Source: Aquificota bacterium | Lineage (GTDB): Bacteria > Aquificota > Aquificia > Aquificales > Aquificaceae | NCBI GenBank assembly: GCA_013153455.1 | Contig: JAADEK010000078.1 | Span: 1-17,293, forward strand | Direction: 5' to 3' | Length of the DNA stretch: 17,293 bases | Shown: in pieces, positions 1 to 5,756 of the stretch | How the letters are laid out: each line of letters starts with the position of its first letter | Numbering within the stretch: position 1 is the stretch's first letter | The notes under the pieces: generated by a model | The model's database searches: none | Told to the model about the DNA's origin: nothing | Seen by the model: only the letters and a program-made list of their open reading frames with translations | Program-made: the position numbers and the translations under genes

Positions 1-1
1 A

Positions 2-910
2 GGCTCATACGAAACCATGAAAAAAGCGGTTGACATGGGCTTTTACATCTCATACTCGGGCATAATCACATACAAAAACGCGCAGGCGCTGAGGGAAGTC
101 GTAAAGCGAACACCCACCTCCCGCATCCTCCTTGAAACGGACTCACCCTTCCTCGCGCCCCAGCCGGTTCGCGGAAAACCCAACAAACCCACGAACATCT
201 TCTACACCGCAAAAGCCCTCGCGGAGCTTCTCCCCAACACATCCCCGGAAGACGTGGACAGGATGACGACCCAAAACGCAAAGCTCGCGTTTAACCTCAA
301 CGACGTAAAAAAAAAAGACACCATCACCTACGTCATCAACAACAAGCTCTATATAAACCTGACGAACAAGTGTAACCTCCACTGCGTATTTTGCCAAAGG
401 GAAAGGGAAAGAAACTTCTGGGTAAAGGGGCATTGGGTCTGGACCACGAGAGACCCCTCTCCTGAGGAAATCATCAAAGAAATAAAAGACCCGAAACTCT
501 ACGAGGAGGTCGTCTTTTGCGGATACGGTGAGCCAACCCTCCGCTTTTCCGTCCTCAAAGAAGTCGCAAAATGGGTAAAGGAAAGGGGAGGTAAAGTAAG
601 GGTGGACACGAACGGACTACTCTTTTCCTTCCTCCCCAAGGAAAAGCTAAAAGAGCTTGTCGGGCTCGTTGACGTCTTTTCGGTGAGCCTCAACGCCCCG
701 GACCCCGAGACATACGAGCGCGTTTGCAGACCCGCGTCCCCCGATGCGTTCAAAAAGGTCTTAGAATTCATAAAGGAAGCCAAGAAACTCGGGTTTGAGG
801 TGGTAGTCTCCGCGGTTGATTACGAAGGTGTGGACATGAAAAAGACCGAAAAACTCGCAAAAAGTCTCGGTGCTAAATTCAAACACAGACGGTATGAGGT
901 GGTTGGGTAA
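2..910 (+). CDS. TatD-family nuclease (C-terminal part) fused to TatD-linked radical SAM protein; 5' end outside window
   Basis: The reading frame is already open at base 2 (GSYET precedes the first Met at 17), so this is the 3' part of a longer gene. Counting from that Met, residues 1-95 match the end of TatD-type metal-dependent DNases: the TDSP motif at 41-44 carries the metal-binding Asp, followed by RGKPNKPTN at 52-60. A second domain starts near residue 100, with the radical SAM cluster motif C119-x3-C123-x2-C126 (TNKCNLHCVFC) and a GYGEP segment that corresponds to the SAM-binding GGEP. It fits the small TatD-associated radical SAM family (TIGR04038, from memory), usually a separate gene beside tatD. 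Here the two are one polypeptide without an intervening stop. The substrate of the radical SAM part is unknown. The stop at 908-910 lies 17 bases inside the ComF gene, suggesting translational coupling. Confidence 0.88.
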   Translation, partial: GSYETMKKAVDMGFYISYSGIITYKNAQALREVVKRTPTSRILLETDSPFLAPQPVRGKPNKPTNIFYTAKALAELLPNTSPEDVDRMTTQNAKLAFNLNDVKKKDTITYVINNKLYINLTNKCNLHCVFCQRERERNFWVKGHWVWTTRDPSPEEIIKEIKDPKLYEEVVFCGYGEPTLRFSVLKEVAKWVKERGGKVRVDTNGLLFSFLPKEKLKELVGLVDVFSVSLNAPDPETYERVCRPASPDAFKKVLEFIKEAKKLGFEVVVSAVDYEGVDMKKTEKLAKSLGAKFKHRRYEVVG

Positions 911-1544
911 ACTACTTGACGGACTTTTCCTGAGCGAGAACACGTGCAAGGTATGCGGACGTCCCTTTTCTCCTCAGCTCCAAGGTTACATATGCCCCTC
1001 GTGCATCTCCTCGCTCTCACCCCACGAATACTTTAAAAACCCAAAAGAACTTGAAGGCGTTGACGGGTATGAGTTCTTCCAAGTTTACGAGGGAACCCTC
1101 AGGGAGATAATAATCCTTTATAAATTTAAATCGGTGAAGCCCTTCGGGCTTGAGATAGCAAAGCTCATAAAACCCCACTTTGAGGAATTCATGAAAAAGA
1201 CAGGTGCGCGTTTGGTTACGTTCGTCCCCGTTCACTTCCTGAGGCGCTACACCCGCGGGTATGACCACAACGAGGAGGTGATAAGGAACCTAAAAATACC
1301 CTTCGCTAAAGTCCTAAAGCGCACCCGATACGCCCGCCCCCTCGCGGGAAAAAGCCCCGAGGAAAGGAGAAAGGCTACCGAGAAAGCCTACACGGTCACA
1401 AAACCTTGGCTCGTGAAGGGAAAAGACGTCCTCGTTTACGACGACATACTCACAACCGGCTCAACCGCGATGAGCGTCGCGAGGGCGCTTCGCTCCGCGG
1501 GAGCGAGGAAGGTATACTTTTACTTCCTCGCGGTAGAAGGCTGA
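894..1544 (+). CDS. comF: ComF-family phosphoribosyltransferase-like protein with zinc finger
   Basis: The 216-residue product has the ComF layout: an N-terminal four-cysteine zinc knuckle (C18, C21, C34, C37) and a C-terminal type I phosphoribosyltransferase fold with the PRPP-binding motif [13 protein letters not shown] at 179-191. RGYDHNEEV near 121 corresponds to the RGxNQxEL segment of the family. ComF/GntX proteins are linked to DNA uptake in naturally competent bacteria, but their reaction is not settled. I chose the ATG at 894 over the GTG at 870 because it gives the normal short lead (MRWLGKLL) before the zinc knuckle and reduces the overlap with the upstream gene to 17 bases; no clear Shine-Dalgarno supports either. 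The 3' end overlaps the convergent mtnB by 25 bases. Confidence 0.87.
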   Translation: MRWLGKLLDGLFLSENTCKVCGRPFSPQLQGYICPSCISSLSPHEYFKNPKELEGVDGYEFFQVYEGTLREIIILYKFKSVKPFGLEIAKLIKPHFEEFMKKTGARLVTFVPVHFLRRYTRGYDHNEEVIRNLKIPFAKVLKRTRYARPLAGKSPEERRKATEKAYTVTKPWLVKGKDVLVYDDILTTGSTAMSVARALRSAGARKVYFYFLAVEG

Positions 1545-2161
1545 GATACGGAAAGAAGCCTTATCTCACACTCAAACAAAAACTCAAGCGCTTCGGTGTG
1601 TATCAGAGCTTCCTCCATCGTCCTCCCCCACGCGTAAAGACCGTGACCCCTTATAAGGAAGCCGTAAGGCTCCGGGGTAGAGGAGAAGTATGCCCTCACG
1701 CGCTCCGAAAGCCTCCTCATATCTTGGTCGTTCGGGAATATCGGTATCCTTATCCTCGTCTCATGGGTGTTTATATCGGGAAAAGCCTTAAGGAGTTCGT
1801 AGTCCTCAAGCTCAACAAAGTCCTTAAGAACCAACGAGATTACCGTAGCGTTGGGGGAGTGCGTGTGAACGACCGCGCCCGCGCTCGGGAAAAGCTCGTA
1901 TAGTGTCGTGTGAAGGAGTGTCTCCGCGGAGGGCTTCCCGCTCCCTACGGGTCTTCCCTCCTTGTCAACGAGGAGTATGTCTTGCGGTGTGAGCTTTCCT
2001 TTGTGCTTGCCCGACGCTGTTATGGCGAAGAGCCCCTCCTCAACCTTGGCGGATATGTTCCCGCTCGTCGCGGGAACCCAACCCCTTGAGTGGAGCTCCT
2101 TTCCCGCCCTTATAATCTCCTCAACCTTCTCGGAAAAGCGCCTGAGAAACTCCTGTCTCAT
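1520..2161 (-). CDS. mtnB: Methylthioribulose-1-phosphate dehydratase
   Basis: A class II aldolase-fold protein of 213 residues, the usual MtnB size. It dehydrates 5-methylthioribulose 1-phosphate to the diketo compound used by MtnC in methionine salvage. Visible signature residues: SGN at 33-35, ASGK at 49-52, SAET at 79-82, the zinc ligands H99 and H101 in VVHTH, and a third His at H173 in [17 protein letters not shown] at 130-142 is also typical of MtnB and sets it apart from L-fuculose-phosphate aldolases. The ATG at 2161 overlaps the cupin stop in an ATGA, so translation is probably coupled. It is the last gene of the mtnD-mtnC-cupin-mtnB operon and runs 25 bases into the convergent ComF gene, leaving no room for a separate terminator. 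Confidence 0.92.
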   Translation of the reverse strand: MRQEFLRRFSEKVEEIIRAGKELHSRGWVPATSGNISAKVEEGLFAITASGKHKGKLTPQDILLVDKEGRPVGSGKPSAETLLHTTLYELFPSAGAVVHTHSPNATVISLVLKDFVELEDYELLKAFPDINTHETRIRIPIFPNDQDMRRLSERVRAYFSSTPEPYGFLIRGHGLYAWGRTMEEALIHTEALEFLFECEIRLLSVSQPSTARK

Positions 2162-2523
2162 AGCTCAACCGGGACGCTGTCCTTCCCGTCGTAAGGCGGG
2201 CTAAAGATTGCGAGAAGAACGCTAATTTCGGAGGTGTTCCTGTAGAAGTGAACCTTTCCCCTCGGGATTACCGCAACATCACCCTCGCCCATGGGCTCGG
2301 TTTTCCCATCAAGGTAAAGCTCACCCCCTCCCCGAACGACGATAAAGGTAAGGTCGTGCTCCGCGTGGTAGTGGGGCTTTTCCGAACCCTTTACGAAGAC
2401 CAGAAACTCCGTAAAGCCCTCGGTCTGGGCGAGCTTTACAGCTTCTATCTCCTTTACGCTTCCCGACTTCTCCCTTATAAGCTCCTCAAGGTTCTGTATC
2501 AAAGAAGGTGAAAAGAGTTTCAT
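2158..2523 (-). CDS. Small single-domain cupin protein of the methionine salvage operon
   Basis: A 121-residue protein with one cupin barrel. Cupin motif 1 is present as H51-x-H53-x3-D57, with Asp in place of the usual Glu ligand. Motif 2 fits perfectly: G81-x5-P87-x-G89-x2-H92-x3-N96. It should therefore bind a metal through H51, H53, D57 and H92. It is not a second acireductone dioxygenase, since mtnD lies two genes upstream with its own complete ligand set. Start: the ATG at 2523 overlaps the mtnC stop as ATGA and has a GAGGAG about 8 bases upstream. Its place between mtnC and mtnB suggests a role in methylthio-sugar metabolism. Options are an auxiliary isomerase or lyase, a regulator of substrate use, or a relative of the cupin-type methylsulfurylase known from Rhodospirillum. 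The exact function is unknown. Confidence 0.85.
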   Translation of the reverse strand: MKLFSPSLIQNLEELIREKSGSVKEIEAVKLAQTEGFTEFLVFVKGSEKPHYHAEHDLTFIVVRGGGELYLDGKTEPMGEGDVAVIPRGKVHFYRNTSEISVLLAIFSPPYDGKDSVPVEL

Positions 2524-3191
2524 AGCTCTATCTCCTCAAAGCTTTTTATCTTATCAAACCCCTCCGCGGGGGAGACCCCTTCCCTTACGGACTGAATAAC
2601 CTTCATACCCGCCTCTTTTGCGGAGCGAAGCTCGTCGGGGTTGTCGGAGATAAAGAGTATCTCCTCGGGCTTAAGACCGAGCTTCTTCGCTATCTCCTCG
2701 TATGAGCGCTTGTCCTTCTTACTACCTATGCGTGTGTCAAAGAAACCGCTAAAGAGATGTGTTATGTCCCCGAATTGTGTGTGTGAGAAAAAGAGTTTTT
2801 GAGCCTTCACGGAGCCCGAGGAATACACGTAAAGGGGTATACCCCTTTCCTTCCACTCAAGGAGCTTTTTGTATGCGTCCTCGTATACGGGCGCCTTTAG
2901 CTCCCCCTTTTCGTAGCCCTCTTGCCATATGTGTCCCTGCAGTTCCTTCAGGGGTGTATACTTCTTGTCTTCGTCTATCCATCGGGAGAAAAGCTCGGAC
3001 GCGCTCTCCGGGTCAAGCGGGTGCCCCGCTATCTTTGTCGCCTCATTTATTATCCTCTTTACCTCCTCCCTTTCCCAGTTTTCCCTCAAAAATTGGGGGA
3101 GTCTCTCCTTTGAGTAGGGGAAGAGAACCTCCTTCACAAAAGAGAGGGGGGCGAGCGTCCCCTCTATGTCAAGGAGAATAGCCTTTATCAT
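2520..3191 (-). CDS. mtnC: Acireductone synthase (enolase-phosphatase E1)
   Basis: A 223-residue HAD-superfamily enzyme that enolises 2,3-diketo-5-methylthiopentyl-1-phosphate and then removes the phosphate, giving the acireductone used by MtnD. HAD motif I appears as D8-I-E10-G-T12, the variant typical of E1 rather than the common DxDGT. Motif II is SSGS at 124-127, a Lys cluster at 158-161 gives motif III, and ISDNPDE at 181-187 is motif IV. Length and the LLDIEGTLAPLSFVKEVLFPY start match the family. The ATG at 3191 lies inside the end of mtnD (23-base overlap) with a GAGGAG about 8 bases upstream, and its stop overlaps the cupin start by 4 bases. Confidence 0.95.
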   Translation of the reverse strand: MIKAILLDIEGTLAPLSFVKEVLFPYSKERLPQFLRENWEREEVKRIINEATKIAGHPLDPESASELFSRWIDEDKKYTPLKELQGHIWQEGYEKGELKAPVYEDAYKKLLEWKERGIPLYVYSSGSVKAQKLFFSHTQFGDITHLFSGFFDTRIGSKKDKRSYEEIAKKLGLKPEEILFISDNPDELRSAKEAGMKVIQSVREGVSPAEGFDKIKSFEEIEL

Positions 3192-3735
3192 TTACGAGCT
3201 CCTCGTATTTTGGGAAGCGCTCGGAGATATCCGAGCCGGTGTATTGTGCCTTCCAGCCTTCGGGTGTCGTGAAGAGTCTTATGCACTTGAAGGAGGGTTT
3301 TTGTCCCATATCAAACCAGTGCTTTGTGTTTGGAGGGACGCTTATGAGGTCTCCCGCGGTGCAGTGAAGGACGTAAACCTTGTCATCGGGGTGCAGGTAA
3401 AACACACCGTCCCCTTCCACGAAATACCTCACCTCAAAGTCCGAGTGTGTGTGTTCTTTCAGGAACTTCTCCCTCAGTTCGTCCTTCTTCGGGTGGTCGG
3501 GGTTCATCGCTACCACGTCGCACGAGCGAAAACCGTAGCGCTCGGTTAGCCTGTCTATCTCGTGCTTGTAGGCGGAGAGGATATCCTCGTCGCTCGCGTC
3601 GGGCGGGAGCGGTTTTTGAGCGCTCCAGCGCTCAAAGAGGACACCTATCTGTGAGAGCCTTTTCGCTATCTCCTCGGGTGAGGTTATCTCCTCAATAAGC
3701 TTTCCGTCCTCGGTGTATACCCTCAGGGTGCTCAT
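3169..3735 (-). CDS. mtnD: Acireductone dioxygenase (ARD)
   Basis: A 188-residue cupin-fold dioxygenase, close to the 179-180 residues of the Klebsiella enzyme. The metal ligands line up as H95, H97 and E101 in EHTHSDFEVRYF and H139 in PPNTKHWFDMG, the known ARD set. With Fe(II) the family converts acireductone plus O2 to formate and the keto acid precursor of methionine; with Ni(II) it makes methylthiopropionate, formate and CO instead. The sequence does not show which metal is used. The need for O2 implies an aerobic or microaerophilic host. First gene of its operon, divergent from dnaK. The ATG at 3735 has no recognisable Shine-Dalgarno; a small CCCC-TTC-GGGG stem-loop lies 15-25 bases upstream. 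Confidence 0.95.
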   Translation of the reverse strand: MSTLRVYTEDGKLIEEITSPEEIAKRLSQIGVLFERWSAQKPLPPDASDEDILSAYKHEIDRLTERYGFRSCDVVAMNPDHPKKDELREKFLKEHTHSDFEVRYFVEGDGVFYLHPDDKVYVLHCTAGDLISVPPNTKHWFDMGQKPSFKCIRLFTTPEGWKAQYTGSDISERFPKYEELVNDKGYSP

Positions 3736-3749
3736 AAGAATATTTTAAA

Positions 3750-3760
3750 CCCCGAAGGGG
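3750..3760. repeat. Short GC stem-loop in the mtnD leader region
   Basis: Perfect inverted repeat CCCC (3750-3753), loop GAA, GGGG (3757-3760), extendable by one A-T pair (3749/3761) and flanked by TTTAAA-type sequence on both sides. Read on the minus strand it gives CCCC-TTC-GGGG, which could also form a C(UUCG)G tetraloop with three pairs. It would lie about 15 bases before the mtnD start. It may be a weak terminator against antisense transcripts, a leader hairpin, or chance; no function can be assigned. Confidence 0.4.
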
Positions 3761-3795
3761 TCTTTAAACTCTTAATAATATTGAAATTAAATAAC

Positions 3796-3824
3796 TTGAC
3801 AGAGTTTTACTAAATTTTTATAAT
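3796..3824 (+). promoter_or_regulatory. Consensus sigma-70-type promoter of dnaK
   Basis: TTGACA at 3796-3801 and TATAAT at 3819-3824 are separated by exactly 17 bases, so both boxes and the spacer match the housekeeping consensus without a mismatch. Transcription would start near 3831, giving a dnaK leader of about 23 bases. The spacer is AT-rich. No CIRCE operator is visible between the promoter and the gene. Confidence 0.85.
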
Positions 3825-3840
3825 CATATTAGAGAAAGGA

Positions 3841-3846
3841 AGGAGG
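3841..3846 (+). promoter_or_regulatory. Strong Shine-Dalgarno of dnaK
   Basis: AGGAGG, extended to GGAAGGAGGTG in context, with 7 bases to the ATG at 3854. It decides the start: the in-frame GTG at 3848 is only one base downstream of this site and cannot be used with it. Confidence 0.9.
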
Positions 3847-3853
3847 TGTGAAG

Positions 3854-5746
3854 ATGGCTGAGAAAAAAGAGAAGATAATAGGTATAGACCTCGGGACGAC
3901 GAACTCGGTCGTCTCGGTTATGGTGGGGGATGAGGCGGTCGTTATACAGAACCAAGAAGGCTCACGCCTTACACCTTCCGTAGTTTCTTGGACGAAGGAG
4001 AAGGAGATACTCGTAGGTGACCCCGCAAAGAGGCGCGCGGTCCTTGACCCGGAAAACACCGTCTACGAAAGCAAGCGCTTTATCGGAAGGAAGTTTGACG
4101 AGGTAAAAGAGGAGGCAAAGAGGGTCTCTTACAAGGTCGTTCCCGACGAAAAGGGGGACGCGGTTTTTGATATACCGAACGCGGGTAAGAAGGTTCGCCC
4201 CGAAGAGGTCGGCGCCCACATCCTCAGGAAGCTGAAGGAAGCGGCGGAAGCCTTCCTCGGTGAGCCCGTAAAGAAGGCGGTCATTACTGTTCCCGCATAC
4301 TTCAACGAGCGCCAACGCCAAGCGACCAAGGACGCGGGCAAAATCGCGGGTCTTGAGGTGGTGAGAATCCTAAACGAACCGACCGCAGCGGCTATGGCTT
4401 ACGGGCTTCACAAGAAGGACAACGTCCGCATACTCGTTTACGACTTCGGGGGAGGAACCTTTGACGTTTCAATCCTTGAGGGCGGAGAGGGTGTCATAGA
4501 GGTCAAGGCTACCGCGGGAGACACGCACCTCGGGGGCGCGAACATAGACGAGAGGATAATGGACTGGCTCATAGAGGAGTTCAAGAAGGAGACGGGCATA
4601 GACCTCAGGAAGGACAGAACCGCCCTCCAGCGCCTTAAGGAAGCCGCGGAGCAAGCGAAGAAGGAACTCTCCTTTAAGATGGAGACCGAGATTAACCTCC
4701 CCTTCATCACCATAGACCCCAACACCAACCAACCCCTGCACCTTCAAAAGACGCTCACGCGTGCAAGGCTTGAGGAGATGATAAAAGACCTCGTTGAGAG
4801 AACCATAGACATAGTAAAGCAAGCCCTTCAGGACGCAAAGCTAAAACCCGAGGACATAGACGACGTCGTTCTCGTGGGAGGCTCAACGCGCATACCCCTC
4901 GTCCAGAGGAGGATTCAGGAGTTCTTCGGTAAAGAGCCTCACAAGGGGCTCAACCCCGACGAAGTCGTCGCGATGGGCGCAGCCATACAGGCGGGCGTCC
5001 TGTCGGGTGAGGTTAAGGAGATTGTCCTCGTTGACGTTACACCGCTCTCCTTGGGCGTTGAGACCTACGGGGGTGTGATGACCGTTCTGATACCGAGGAA
5101 CACGCCCATACCCGTCAGGAAGTGTGAGATATTCACGACCGCTCACGACAACCAAACCGAGGTTGAGATACACGTCCTCCAAGGTGAGCGCCCCCTTGCG
5201 AAGGACAACAAATCACTCGCGAAGTTCTACCTCACGGGCATACCCCCCGCACCGAGGGGCGTTCCGAAGATAGAGGTATGCTTTGACATAGACGCGGACG
5301 GTATACTCCACGTCACCGCAAAAGACCTCGCGACGGGCAAAGAGCAGTCCGTAAGGGTTGAGATATCCTCCGGACTCACACCCGAAGAGATAGAGCGCAT
5401 CATCAAAGAGGCGGAACAGCACGCGGAGGAAGACAAGCGCAAGAAGGAACTCATAGAAGCGAAGAACCAACTTGACCAGCTCGTTTACCAGCTTGAGAGA
5501 ACGCTCAAGGAAGCGGGGGACAAGCTCCCGCCCGAGCTAAAGCAGGAAGCCCAAAAGGCGGTTGACGAAGCCAAGAAGGTCATAGAAACCGCGACCGATA
5601 TAGAAGAAGTTCGCAGGATGACCCAGAGGATAACCGAGGTATCCGCGAAGGTGGGAGAAGTCCTCTACAAGGAAGCGGGGAAAACGCAACAAGACAAGAA
5701 GGACGAAGGAGGAGAGGGAGAGGTTGAGGCAAAACCCGTAGACTGA
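3854..5746 (+). CDS. dnaK: Molecular chaperone DnaK (Hsp70)
   Basis: A 630-residue cytoplasmic Hsp70, normal for the family. Nucleotide-binding domain: phosphate loop 1 [14 protein letters not shown] near residues 7-20, [12 protein letters not shown] near 196, and the adenosine motif [13 protein letters not shown] near 340. The substrate-binding domain follows, with the linker [16 protein letters not shown] near 390, and then a charged helical lid. The tail is Glu/Gly-rich and ends in KPVD, not the EEVD-like end of many Hsp70s. It holds unfolded proteins in an ATP-driven cycle with DnaJ and GrpE; neither is encoded beside it, and dnaK appears monocistronic. Start chosen by the Shine-Dalgarno at 3841. 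A perfect sigma-70 promoter without CIRCE suggests high basal expression. Its stop lies 7 bases from the convergent acyl-activating gene. Confidence 0.97.
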   Translation: MAEKKEKIIGIDLGTTNSVVSVMVGDEAVVIQNQEGSRLTPSVVSWTKEKEILVGDPAKRRAVLDPENTVYESKRFIGRKFDEVKEEAKRVSYKVVPDEKGDAVFDIPNAGKKVRPEEVGAHILRKLKEAAEAFLGEPVKKAVITVPAYFNERQRQATKDAGKIAGLEVVRILNEPTAAAMAYGLHKKDNVRILVYDFGGGTFDVSILEGGEGVIEVKATAGDTHLGGANIDERIMDWLIEEFKKETGIDLRKDRTALQRLKEAAEQAKKELSFKMETEINLPFITIDPNTNQPLHLQKTLTRARLEEMIKDLVERTIDIVKQALQDAKLKPEDIDDVVLVGGSTRIPLVQRRIQEFFGKEPHKGLNPDEVVAMGAAIQAGVLSGEVKEIVLVDVTPLSLGVETYGGVMTVLIPRNTPIPVRKCEIFTTAHDNQTEVEIHVLQGERPLAKDNKSLAKFYLTGIPPAPRGVPKIEVCFDIDADGILHVTAKDLATGKEQSVRVEISSGLTPEEIERIIKEAEQHAEEDKRKKELIEAKNQLDQLVYQLERTLKEAGDKLPPELKQEAQKAVDEAKKVIETATDIEEVRRMTQRITEVSAKVGEVLYKEAGKTQQDKKDEGGEGEVEAKPVD

Positions 5747-5756
5747 GGGCGCCTCA
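5744..5756. repeat. Inverted repeat holding both convergent stop codons
   Basis: TGAGG (5744-5748), loop GCG, CCTCA (5752-5756). The first TGA is the dnaK stop, and the final TCA is, on the other strand, the TGA stop of the acyl-activating fusion. The 5-bp GC-rich stem is the only symmetrical element between the two genes and could act as a short bidirectional terminator, but no T-run follows on either side. Confidence 0.45.

Larger units (their letters stand above)
3736..3853. other. Divergent intergenic region mtnD / dnaK
   Basis: The longest non-coding stretch in the window (118 bases) and clearly AT-richer than its surroundings. It holds the dnaK promoter and ribosome site on the plus strand. 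For mtnD on the minus strand I see only weak candidates: TAAAAT (complement of 3742-3747), six bases before the ATG, without a convincing -35 box, and TATTAT (complement of 3775-3780). A compact inverted repeat CCCC-GAA-GGGG sits at 3750-3760. I found no CIRCE element (TTAGCACTC-N9-GAGTGCTAA), so HrcA control is not supported, and no SAM riboswitch-like structure for the mtn operon. Confidence 0.7.

Noticed and set aside
870..893. GTG at 870 as the ComF start
   Set aside because: It adds eight residues without family support and a longer overlap; the ATG at 894 fits better.
1406..1903. Plus-strand reading frame of 165 codons
   Set aside because: It is antisense to mtnB and overlaps the end of ComF; its Arg-rich translation resembles no protein and mtnB is certain.
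3736..3853. CIRCE/HrcA operator before dnaK
   Set aside because: No TTAGCACTC or GAGTGCTAA-like arms are present in the intergenic region.
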